Shown here: one piece after another, positions 54,656 to 62,497 of the stretch
How the letters are laid out: every line of letters begins with the position of its first letter
How positions within the stretch are numbered: position 1 is the stretch's first letter
Source: Elioraea rosea
Lineage (GTDB): Bacteria; Pseudomonadota; Alphaproteobacteria; Acetobacterales; Acetobacteraceae
Direction: 5' to 3'
Length of the DNA: 64,000 bases
NCBI RefSeq assembly: GCF_007644105.1
Contig: NZ_VFAC01000011.1
Location: forward strand, 38,259-102,258
Translations under genes and position numbers: made by a program
Notes under the pieces: generated by a model
What the model was told of the DNA's origin: nothing
The model's input: the letters and a program-made list of their open reading frames with translations, nothing else
Databases searched by the model: none

Positions 54656-55161
54656 GGTCCAAACCTCTGCTGCGCATCGAGCCGCTTGATGGTCTCGCGC
54701 AGGAGCTCGGTCAACGCGAGAAGCTCCCGCTCACGCAGAAGATCGATCTTCTGGTGCAACAGCTCAATCTCGAGTTCTGCCTTCACGTTCACGTCGTAGT
54801 CCGCCATCGCGCGGCTCCGGTCGACCTCGGCCTGACGGTTCTGGCTCATCATGATTGCCGGCGCGGTGTAGGCGGCCTGGAAGCTCAGCAGCAGGTTCAG
54901 CAGGATGAACGGGTAGGGGTCCCAGGCGTCGCCGCCGAACAGCGTGTTGACGAGAATCCAGAGCGCGATCAGAGCCGACTGGAGCCCGATGAAGCGCCAG
55001 GAGCCGACTGTGGCGGCGACCGCATCGGCGAGCACCTGGCCGCGCGTCCTCGCCGGGGCGGGCTGCGGAACGACCCGGCGTGTGCGCCGGCGGTGCCGCA
55101 GCTGAGAGAGCTGGGCGGCTTCGGCAGGCGTGAGGTGGTGCGGTTGTGCAATCAGGGTCAT
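54640..55161 (-). CDS. DUF1003 membrane protein
   Basis: This 173-residue protein has two membrane helices (about residues 56-74 and 83-103), with the DUF1003 landmark WDPYPFILLNLLLSFQAAYTAP between and within them, then MMSQNRQAEVDRSRAMADYDVN. The C-terminal half (about 125-165) is a likely coiled coil. The function of the family is unknown. ATG 55161 is used. It lies 29 bases downstream of the rhodanese gene on the same strand and could be the last gene of the radical-SAM/Ynj transcript. Confidence 0.88.
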   Translation of the reverse strand: MTLIAQPHHLTPAEAAQLSQLRHRRRTRRVVPQPAPARTRGQVLADAVAATVGSWRFIGLQSALIALWILVNTLFGGDAWDPYPFILLNLLLSFQAAYTAPAIMMSQNRQAEVDRSRAMADYDVNVKAELEIELLHQKIDLLRERELLALTELLRETIKRLDAQQRFGPQSSV

Positions 55162-55190
55162 CGGGCGCTCCCGTGCTGGGCGCGGCGAGC

Positions 55191-55703
55191 CTAACGCGGA
55201 ACCGCGTCGTCCACGCTGTCCAACATGCGCAGCAGCAGCGCGCGCCATGCATCGTCGTAGGGGTGAAGCCCCGGCAATGCCGGCCGGCGCCTTTCGGCAA
55301 GCCATCGGAATAGCCCGCCCGAAAGGTTCGCCACGCCCATCGGCCGATGCGCGGACAGTGGGCCTGTAACGGTCTCCGCGAGCCGAGCGCTCCGCAGCCC
55401 GACGGAGCAGATGAAGAGCGCGATGCGGCCGCTGCACGCTGCGCCATGCGCGGCGGCGAACCGCCAGGGAGACAGGCCGGGCTCGATGCGCACGGAGCCG
55501 GGAAGGTGCCCGCTCTCGAACTCCTCCCCACTTCGTACGTCGAACACCGCGACATGGCCCTCCGCGATCAGCCCTTCCGCCTGCTCTGGCGTCAGATGCG
55601 GAACGGGGTGCCGGTCGCGGATCGCGCGCTCGACATCCGCGATCGTCACGGCCGGGTCGCGCGGGTCGGGCAGAGGTACGGCCCGTTCAGGCGGGAAGCG
55701 CAT
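55191..55703 (-). CDS. Rhodanese-like sulfurtransferase
   Basis: This 170-residue protein has a single rhodanese domain: VAVFDVRSGEEFESGHLPGSVRI (around residues 50-72) and the active loop FICSVGLRSARLA (cysteine about residue 98), then NLSGGLFRWL. It should carry sulphur as a persulfide on that cysteine. ATG 55703 lies inside the end of the ynjD-like gene, giving a 17-base overlap. A TTG six bases upstream is possible. In E. coli the transporter genes ynjBCD are also followed by a rhodanese gene, ynjE, so this neighbourhood is conserved although YnjE is larger. Confidence 0.87.
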   Translation of the reverse strand: MRFPPERAVPLPDPRDPAVTIADVERAIRDRHPVPHLTPEQAEGLIAEGHVAVFDVRSGEEFESGHLPGSVRIEPGLSPWRFAAAHGAACSGRIALFICSVGLRSARLAETVTGPLSAHRPMGVANLSGGLFRWLAERRRPALPGLHPYDDAWRALLLRMLDSVDDAVPR

Positions 55704-56379
55704 CGGCAAGCTCCTCTCCGGGGTCGGCGCGGCGAACCGTTCCGCCCGCGAGCAGATGCAGTACGGTTCCGCCCGTGGCAGCCGCGTCCTCCGGGTCGTG
55801 CGTGACCATCAGCACGGGAAGGGCGAGGCGGCGGGCGCGCTCGAACACGAAGCGGCGCATGCGGTCGCGCAGGGCGACATCGAGCTTGCCGAAAGGCTCA
55901 TCGAGCAGAAGCGCACGCGGCTCGGCAAGCAGGGTGCGCATCAGCGCGATGCGTGCACGCTGCCCGCCTGACAGCGTTGCCGGGTCGCGGTGCTCGAACC
56001 CGTCAAGCTCGGCGTCGGCGAGCGCGGCGGCGATGCGCGCACGCCGCGCCGACCCCCGCACGGAAGCGGGAAGGCCGAAGCCGAGATTGCCGCCGACGGA
56101 GAGATGGGGAAACAGGAGGTCATCCTGGAACAGGATGCCGATGCGCCGGCGATGCGCCGGCAGGGCCGTGACGTCGGCGCCGTCGACCAGGACCGTGCCG
56201 GACGCCGCGAAGGCTGGCGCGAGGGTGCCGCACACCCAGGCGAGCAGGCTCGACTTTCCGCTTCCGGACGGGCCCATCAGCGTGACGACCTCGCCCCTGG
56301 ACATGGAGAGATCGAGCGGACCGACCAGCGGCGCGTCGCCGAGGGAGAGGCTGGCGCGGCGAAGCGACAGGCCACTCAT
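55687..56379 (-). CDS. ynjD: ABC transporter ATPase, YnjD-like
   Basis: This 230-residue ABC ATPase has Walker A GPSGSGKSS (about residue 36), the signature LSGGQRARIALMRTL (about 139), Walker B ALLLDEPFGKLD (about 159) and H-loop MVTHDPEDAAA (about 190). It resembles the short ATPases of the thiamine/iron/YnjD type. ATG 56379 overlaps the permease stop in ATGA. It drives the importer formed by the next two upstream genes. Confidence 0.88.
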   Translation of the reverse strand: MSGLSLRRASLSLGDAPLVGPLDLSMSRGEVVTLMGPSGSGKSSLLAWVCGTLAPAFAASGTVLVDGADVTALPAHRRRIGILFQDDLLFPHLSVGGNLGFGLPASVRGSARRARIAAALADAELDGFEHRDPATLSGGQRARIALMRTLLAEPRALLLDEPFGKLDVALRDRMRRFVFERARRLALPVLMVTHDPEDAAATGGTVLHLLAGGTVRRADPGEELADALPA

Positions 56380-58100
56380 GTGACGGCGAGCCCCCTTCGG
56401 TTGCGCCAGAGGATCGCGGGCGCGGCAAGTGCCGCCGCATAGGCAGCGAGAGGCAGCAGCGCCTGCACCATGGCATAGGCGCCGACGATGCGCCTGTCCG
56501 ATCCGCCCGCGAGCGTCACGGCCTCCGTCGTCAGCGTCGACACGCGGCCCGCCCCGGCGAACAGCGTGGGCAGGTACTGCCCCGCGCTCACCGCAAAGCC
56601 GACCGCCGCCGCGATCAGGATCGGGCGAAGCATCACCGGCAGCTTCACGGCGAGGAACACGCGCCACGGCCCCGCGCCGAGTGAGGCGGCGTTGCGCGCA
56701 AGCCGCGTGTCGATCGCCCGCCATGGGTCGGCGAGCGTGAGGAAGACATAGGGCAGAACGAAAAGAAGATGCGCCCAGATCACGGCCGCCACCGTGCCGT
56801 CGATGCCGAGGCGGACGAGCGCCACCTGCAACCCGAACAGGAAGGAGATCTGGGGCAGGATCAGCGGCAGATAGAGAAGCATCAGTGCGCCGCGGCCTGG
56901 AACGATGTCGAACCGCTGCTCCGCCTCGAGGCAGAGTAGCGCGAGCACGACGGCGATCGCGGTTGCCGCCGCGCCGATGAGCAGCGTGGTCGCGGCCAGC
57001 GAGACGAGCCCGGTGCTTTGCGCCTGCCAGGTCGCGAGCGTCCAGAATCGCGGCAGCGCATCGGGAAACCGCCAGGCTCCGGCGAACGACCAGAGTGCGA
57101 GCATCGCGACGGCGCCTGCCGAGAGCGCGAGTACGGTGCCGAGCGTTGTTGCGGCAATCAGGCCGGAAGCCGGGGCGAAACCGCCTCGCGCTCCGGCTTC
57201 GAGCCAGGTCCGCGCGGCGCGGGCGATCGCCCATTCCGCGAGCCGCCATGCCGCGACGGCCGTAGCCACCAGCGCGGCAAGCAGAAGCGCGCCGGCGCTC
57301 GCAGGGAACCACAGCGACAGTTCCCTGTCCGAGAACCAGCGCATGACGAGCACTGCAAGCGTCGGCGGCGTGCCAGGGCCGAGGATCAGCGCGACATCGA
57401 CGACGGAGAGGCTGAAGGCGAGCACGGCGTAGATCGGAAGCCTGATCTGCGGATAGACCAACGGCAGCACGACCTTCATCCAGCCCATCATCGGCGCGTA
57501 GCCGAGCGTGCGCGCGGCCCGCATGAGCGCCTCGGCGCGCACCTGGTTCAGTGCGGCGAGGGTGACGAGGAGCAGATAGGGCACCTCCTTCAGCACGAGC
57601 CCAGCGATTAGCGCGAGGCCGCCTTCGTCGTTCACCGAGGCGATGTCCGGCGGGCGTGTCCAGCCGGTTGCCCAGGGTGAGGCGAGGCGCGCGAGCATGC
57701 CTGAGGGCGCGATGAGGAAGGCGAAGCCGATGGCGAGCGCCGCATGCGGCGTTGCGAGCATCGGTGCGAGGAATGCCTGTGCCCTGCGGAACGCCGCCGT
57801 GCCGTGGCAGGCCGCGCAGAAGGCGATGACGAGGCCGAGCGAGATCGCCGTCGCCGCGAACCCCGTCGTCACCGTCACGCGCAGGGAGGAGGCGAAGCCC
57901 GGCCAGGCGAACAGGCTTCGCCACGGGTCGAGCGAGAGCGCGTTGCCGCCGATCGCGGGAAGCCAGCCGAAGGCGGGCCCGGCCGTTCCGGCAAGCCCGC
58001 CCGCGATCGGCCCGAGGAACAGCACGAGCGTCACGGCCGGCGCTGCCTTGAGCAGCGCAGGGCGCGTGCCCGTGCTCAGCGCGAGACGCGCCGTTCCCAT
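56376..58100 (-). CDS. ynjC: ABC transporter permease with two fused domains, YnjC-like
   Basis: This 574-residue protein has about 12 membrane helices. It is a fusion of two permease domains, as in YnjC, ThiP and FbpB. The two cytoplasmic coupling loops are EALMRAARTLGYAPMMGWMKVVLP (seen near residues 190-213) and ARNAASLGAGPWRVFLAVKLP (near 467-487). ATG 58100 lies inside the ynjB-like gene, giving a 25-base overlap. The upstream part of the frame is antisense-like shadow. It forms the membrane channel with YnjD as ATPase. Confidence 0.9.
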   Translation of the reverse strand: MGTARLALSTGTRPALLKAAPAVTLVLFLGPIAGGLAGTAGPAFGWLPAIGGNALSLDPWRSLFAWPGFASSLRVTVTTGFAATAISLGLVIAFCAACHGTAAFRRAQAFLAPMLATPHAALAIGFAFLIAPSGMLARLASPWATGWTRPPDIASVNDEGGLALIAGLVLKEVPYLLLVTLAALNQVRAEALMRAARTLGYAPMMGWMKVVLPLVYPQIRLPIYAVLAFSLSVVDVALILGPGTPPTLAVLVMRWFSDRELSLWFPASAGALLLAALVATAVAAWRLAEWAIARAARTWLEAGARGGFAPASGLIAATTLGTVLALSAGAVAMLALWSFAGAWRFPDALPRFWTLATWQAQSTGLVSLAATTLLIGAAATAIAVVLALLCLEAEQRFDIVPGRGALMLLYLPLILPQISFLFGLQVALVRLGIDGTVAAVIWAHLLFVLPYVFLTLADPWRAIDTRLARNAASLGAGPWRVFLAVKLPVMLRPILIAAAVGFAVSAGQYLPTLFAGAGRVSTLTTEAVTLAGGSDRRIVGAYAMVQALLPLAAYAAALAAPAILWRNRRGLAVT

Positions 58101-59296
58101 TCCGCGACGATCCGCGTCATCCAGGACGGGTGCGGCTCGGGCAGAGGACGGCCGAGCTCGGCATTCGTCAGCGTTGCCGCGCCGCGCGGCAAGCGTTCGA
58201 ACCGCGCGCGATCCTCCGGCGCGAGCCGCTCGAGCGCGAGCACGGTGAAGTTGCCCATCACCCGCGGGTCCTGCCCATGCGCCTGCGCCTCGGGGCTCAA
58301 CAGGAAATCGGCGAGTACCATCGCCGCGGCGGCGTGAGCAGCGTTGTACGGAATCGCGACGAAGCTCGCATTGCCGATGGTTCCGCGTTCGAGGACATAG
58401 CTGCGCACGCTCGGCGGAAGTTGGCCGTTGGCGATGGCGGTCGAGGCCTCGGAGGGGTTGAACGAGATCATGATGTCGATCTCGCCGTCGTTCATCAGCG
58501 TGCGCTGCGCCGGGCCGTTCTCGGGGAACTGCCGTCCCTGCCGCCAGAGATGGGGGCGGAGTGCCTCGTACCACGCCCACAGCGGTCCGGTCGTCGGCCC
58601 GAAATTCGCATCCGTCGCGGGGCCGGCCAGCACCTCCGCGTCCGGCGCGAGCTCGAAGAGCGCCTGCTTGAGGAAGGTCGCGCCGAGGAAGTTGCGCACG
58701 GTCGGGTGCGCGAGCCGTCCGGGGTTCGCCTTCGCCCAATCGAGCATCGCGGGGATCGAGCGCGGCGGCGCGCGCACCGTGTCGCTGTCGTAGACATAGA
58801 CGATCTGCGCCATGCGCCACGGTGCGGCGAGCCCGTCGACCGGCACGGTGAAGTCGGTCACCGTCGCGGGCTTGCCCTCGCGGTCGATCAGCCCTGCATT
58901 GGGCAGCCGATCGAGGAACGGGCCGAACAGCAGACCCGATTCCTTCATCGCGAGGAAGTTCGGCCCGTTGATCCAGATGAGGTCGACCGAGCCGCCCTCG
59001 TTGCGCCCCGCCGCCTTCTCAGCGACGACGCGCGCGACCGCCTCGGAGGTGTCGCGCAGCCGTACATGGGTGATGCGGAAGCCGAACCGTTCCGAGACGC
59101 GATCATTCGCCCAGGCGATGAAGCCGTTCGTGCGGTCATCCCCGCCCCAGGCATTCCAGAACACGGTCTGGCCCCGCGCTGCGGCGAGCACCTCTGCCCA
59201 TGGCGCGCGGAGAAGCGGATTGGCAGGCGTCGCTGCGCGCGCTGCCGGTGCGAGAAGCGTTGCGAGAAGGAGCGTGCGTCGGCGGAGCATGCTCAC
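58076..59296 (-). CDS. ynjB: ABC transporter substrate-binding protein, YnjB-like
   Basis: This 406-residue protein has a short signal peptide (RRRTLLLATLLAPAARAATP). The YnjB-typical mature start is GQTVFWNAWGGDDRTNGFIA, followed by VDLIWINGPNFLAMKESGLLFGPF and MISFNPSEASTAIANGQLP. It is a periplasmic receptor of the group that also includes thiamine- and iron-binding proteins, but its ligand is unknown. GTG 59296 overlaps the radical SAM stop in GTGA. An ATG lies six bases further in. Confidence 0.9.
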   Translation of the reverse strand: MSMLRRRTLLLATLLAPAARAATPANPLLRAPWAEVLAAARGQTVFWNAWGGDDRTNGFIAWANDRVSERFGFRITHVRLRDTSEAVARVVAEKAAGRNEGGSVDLIWINGPNFLAMKESGLLFGPFLDRLPNAGLIDREGKPATVTDFTVPVDGLAAPWRMAQIVYVYDSDTVRAPPRSIPAMLDWAKANPGRLAHPTVRNFLGATFLKQALFELAPDAEVLAGPATDANFGPTTGPLWAWYEALRPHLWRQGRQFPENGPAQRTLMNDGEIDIMISFNPSEASTAIANGQLPPSVRSYVLERGTIGNASFVAIPYNAAHAAAAMVLADFLLSPEAQAHGQDPRVMGNFTVLALERLAPEDRARFERLPRGAATLTNAELGRPLPEPHPSWMTRIVAEWERRVSR

Positions 59297-60354
59297 TCCG
59301 CGGCGATGCGGGCGCGGCGGCGGGCGGCCGCGGCCTCGATGCGGGGCTTCAGAACCTCGTCATGGAACCGGTCGCAGCCGATGCAGAGATTGGCGTAGGC
59401 GCGGCCCTTCGGGTCGGTGGTGCGGGACTTCTCGAGGAAGGTCTCGAGGCTCCACCCGTGCGTGAGGCCCATCCGCTGCGGCTGCCCGGCATTCAGCGCC
59501 TCGTACACCGGATCGCCGGCGAGACTGTCGAGGATGTCGATCAGCCCGTCCTCGGTGAGGTTGCCGATGGGAAGCTTCGTCTTGATGCAGCAGGGATAGA
59601 CAGCCCCATCGGGCTCGATGCTCACCTCGGAGCCGGAATACTGGTGATTGAGGAAGTTCATCGCCCCCGACCAGCGGGCACAGAAATTGTCGGCCATCGT
59701 CGCGGTGGAGAGCCCGTTCTGCCAGCCCCGCCCGCGCGGCCAGATCTTGCCGATCCAGGCGTCCGGGCTCGCGCCGAAGAAGGAGTAGAGCGGGCCCGCC
59801 TCGTCGAGCCATTTGCGGTTCTGCTGCGCCACGCCGGAGGCGCGCATGCCGGCCGCCTCGAACATGGCGGTAAGGCTCGCCATGAACGCCTTCTGCTTCG
59901 CCTCGCCCTCGAGCCCGACATGGTAGTCGTCAATGGAGGCGACGGAGATCATCCAGACGCGGCGCGCGAGAAGCTCCTCGACGATCGCGGGCGTGAGAAG
60001 ATCGCCGGTCGTCTGCACCACGATCTTCACCCCGCCCGCGTCGCGGTACTTCGCGATGAGCCGCTCGATCACGGGGTAGGTGACGCGTTCGCGCACGGGA
60101 TCCATCAGGCTCTCGCCGCCGGAGAGGATGATCCGGCCGGTCTTGGAGGGAAGCGTGCCGTCCTCGTTGGGGTCGGTGAGGTCGAGATAGGTCATCGAGG
60201 GCGGAAGGTTGGCGATGATGCGTGGCGCGTTGCGCTCGGCTTCCGCCAGAACGGCCTCGAGCGCGCCGCGCACATAGGGGCGGAAACGGTCCTCGTAGCA
60301 GTGCCGGCACTTCCTGTGGCAGGCCCAGGCCATCACCCAGTAGATCGATTCCAC
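59293..60354 (-). CDS. Radical SAM enzyme with SPASM-like C-terminus
   Basis: This 353-residue protein has the radical SAM cluster motif CHRKCRHC (CxxxCxxC, about residues 12-19). It also has the SAM-binding GRIILSGGESL (about 80) and a late cysteine group (YPCCIKTKLPIGNL near 250 and LCIGC near 328) that may hold an auxiliary iron-sulphur cluster. GTG 60354 is chosen because GGAGGGAG precedes it. A GTG 39 bases upstream is less likely. It is the first gene of an operon with the YnjBCD transporter and a rhodanese. The substrate is unknown. Modification of a small peptide or of a sulphur- or metal-containing compound is conceivable. Confidence 0.85.
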   Translation of the reverse strand: MESIYWVMAWACHRKCRHCYEDRFRPYVRGALEAVLAEAERNAPRIIANLPPSMTYLDLTDPNEDGTLPSKTGRIILSGGESLMDPVRERVTYPVIERLIAKYRDAGGVKIVVQTTGDLLTPAIVEELLARRVWMISVASIDDYHVGLEGEAKQKAFMASLTAMFEAAGMRASGVAQQNRKWLDEAGPLYSFFGASPDAWIGKIWPRGRGWQNGLSTATMADNFCARWSGAMNFLNHQYSGSEVSIEPDGAVYPCCIKTKLPIGNLTEDGLIDILDSLAGDPVYEALNAGQPQRMGLTHGWSLETFLEKSRTTDPKGRAYANLCIGCDRFHDEVLKPRIEAAAARRRARIAAE

Positions 60355-60464
60355 GCCTCTCCCTCCGCCATCCGCGGTGCCTTCGTTTCGCACGGGCTCG
60401 CGTCGGGGTTACATCACTTTCGCTGCACTTTCGCCGCCCCCAGGGCCGTGCTTGTCTCCCGGCC

Positions 60465-61214
60465 ATGCAGCTTCCCCCCATCGAGGCGATCGAGCGCGCC
60501 TGCCTCACCGCCGTGCCGGCCGAGCGCGTGGCCTATGACGGCTCGGCCATCATCCGTGCCGGCGCGGGGCCGGGCGGGTCGGGCCGCGCCAACAGCGCCT
60601 GCTGGCTCGATCCGGAGGACGAGGCCGATCTTCCGGCGCGTGTCGCGCGGATCGAGGCCTGGTATGCGCGGCTCGAGCGCCCCGCCAAGCTGCGGATCAC
60701 GCCGCTCGCCCCGCCTGCGCTCGACCGGCTGCTCGCGCATCGCGGCTTCTCGCGCAGCGTCGATACGGTGGTGATGCTCGGCGCGCTGGACGGGCTGCCG
60801 CTTCCCGATGGCGAGACGACGATGGCGGAAGCGCCCGACGAGGCCTGGCTCGAGGTGCGCGAGGCTGGCTCGGGCGCCAATGCTGCGCGGATGGCGGAGA
60901 AGCGGGCGACACCGTCCCTTCTCATGGTGCCTGGCGCGTGGATCTCGGTTGAGGAGGAGGGGCGTGTGGCCGCCGTCGCCTTCGCAGCGGCGGTCGGGCC
61001 GATCGCGATCCTGGGCGATGTGACGACGATGCCCGCCTTCCGCGGCAGGGGGCTCGGCCGCCGTGCCTGCGTCGCAGCGCTCGGCTGGGCGCGGTCGGAA
61101 GGGGCGCGCTGGGGGGCCTTGCAGGTCGAGGCGGACAATGACGCCGCGCTCAGCCTCTATCGCCGGCTCGGCTTCCGCGAGTCGTATCGCTACGTCTATC
61201 GCGAGGCGGGCTGA
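60465..61214 (+). CDS. GNAT-family N-acetyltransferase
   Basis: This 249-residue protein has the GNAT domain in its second half, where VTTMPAFRGRGLGRRACVAALG (around residues 188-209) is the acetyl-CoA loop, followed by LQVEADNDAALSLYRRLGFR. The first half is less conserved and may hold the acceptor-binding part. It transfers an acetyl group to an unknown amine. It is divergent from the radical SAM operon across about 110 bp, so shared control is possible. Its end overlaps the MFS gene by 19 bases. Confidence 0.87.
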   Translation: MQLPPIEAIERACLTAVPAERVAYDGSAIIRAGAGPGGSGRANSACWLDPEDEADLPARVARIEAWYARLERPAKLRITPLAPPALDRLLAHRGFSRSVDTVVMLGALDGLPLPDGETTMAEAPDEAWLEVREAGSGANAARMAEKRATPSLLMVPGAWISVEEEGRVAAVAFAAAVGPIAILGDVTTMPAFRGRGLGRRACVAALGWARSEGARWGALQVEADNDAALSLYRRLGFRESYRYVYREAG

Positions 61215-62437
61215 GGCTTCTCCGCCGGCCCGCCGACGCGCGGCAGGAGCGCGGTTGCAAGCCCGAGAAGCGGCAGAAAGGAGACGATGCCGTAGACCGT
61301 CTCGATGCTCGTCCAGTCCGCGAGCGCGCCCATCGCCGCAGCGCCGAGCCCGCCGAGGCCGAAGGAAAGGCCGAAGAACAGGCCGGAGACGAAGCCGATG
61401 CGCCCGGGCATCAGGTCCTGCGCATAGACGATGATCGCCGAGAAGGCAGAGGACATGATCAGCCCGATCAGGGTGGCCAGCACGCCGGTCCAGAACAGGT
61501 TGGCGTAGGGCAGGATCAGGGTGAAGGGCAGGGCGCCGAGGATGGAGAACCAGATCACCGGGATGCGGCCGATCCTGTCGCCGATCCACCCGCCTGCGAG
61601 GATGCCGCCAGCGAGCCCGGCGAGATAGGCGAACAGGAAGAGCTGCGCCGTCTGGATCGACACGTCGAAGCGCTCGATCAGGTAGAAGGTGAAGAAGCTC
61701 GTCAGCGCCGCGCTGTAGAAGTTCTTCGAGAACAGCAGCACGATCAGAACGGTGATGCCGAGCAGCACCTTGCCCCGCGAGAGGCGCTGCGGCGCCGCGG
61801 CCTGCGCCTTGCCGGGCGCGCGCCGGGCGCGGGAATACCAGGCGCCGACGCGGGAGAGGACGAGCGAGGCGAGAAGGGCCGCGCCGGAGAACCACAGCAC
61901 CCGCCCCTGGCCGGCCGGCACGACAACGAAGGCAGCAAGCAGCGGCCCGATTGCCGAGCCGGTGTTGCCGCCGACCTGGAAGATCGACTGCGCGAGGCCG
62001 TAGCGGCCGCCCGCCGCGGCACGGGCGACGCGCGAAGCTTCCGGGTGGAACACGGCCGAGCCGCAGCCGATGAGCATCGCTGCGAGGACGAGAAGCGGGT
62101 AGGACCAGGCGGTGGCGAGAAGGACGAGCCCGACCAGCGTCGCCCCCATGCCGATGGCCATGGAGTAGGGAAGCGGGTTCCTGTCGGTGTAGAGGCCAAC
62201 GGCGGGCTGCAGCATCGAGGCGGTGCACTGGAAGGCCAGCGTCAGCAGCCCGATCTGCGCGAAGTCGAGCGCGAACTGGTCCTTGAGCACGGGATACAGC
62301 GCGGGAAGCAGCGACTGCATCATGTCGTTCAGCATGTGGCAGAAGCTGAGCGACAGGATGATGGCGAGGTTCGCACCCGCACGCTGCGGCGCCGTATCGG
62401 CTGCCGGGGCGGGGGCGGCCAGGGAAGGGGATGTCAC
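61196..62437 (-). CDS. MFS exporter of the fosmidomycin-resistance (Fsr) type
   Basis: This 413-residue protein has 12 predicted helices. The first helix block FCHMLNDMMQSLLPALYPVLK (seen near residues 33-53) is characteristic of Fsr-like transporters. Later motifs are LYTDRNPLPYSMAIGMG and GGWIGDRIGRIPVIWF. Such proteins export drugs or small acids, but the natural substrate here is unknown. GTG 62437 is used as the start. It is convergent with the GNAT gene and lies 60 bp from the upstream putA on the same strand. Confidence 0.88.
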   Translation of the reverse strand: MTSPSLAAPAPAADTAPQRAGANLAIILSLSFCHMLNDMMQSLLPALYPVLKDQFALDFAQIGLLTLAFQCTASMLQPAVGLYTDRNPLPYSMAIGMGATLVGLVLLATAWSYPLLVLAAMLIGCGSAVFHPEASRVARAAAGGRYGLAQSIFQVGGNTGSAIGPLLAAFVVVPAGQGRVLWFSGAALLASLVLSRVGAWYSRARRAPGKAQAAAPQRLSRGKVLLGITVLIVLLFSKNFYSAALTSFFTFYLIERFDVSIQTAQLFLFAYLAGLAGGILAGGWIGDRIGRIPVIWFSILGALPFTLILPYANLFWTGVLATLIGLIMSSAFSAIIVYAQDLMPGRIGFVSGLFFGLSFGLGGLGAAAMGALADWTSIETVYGIVSFLPLLGLATALLPRVGGPAEKPQPASR

Positions 62438-62497
62438 GCTCGGGCTCGTTTCCTCTCGACGATGAAACGCTAGGCCCGGCGGCTCAGCCCGGCAAGG

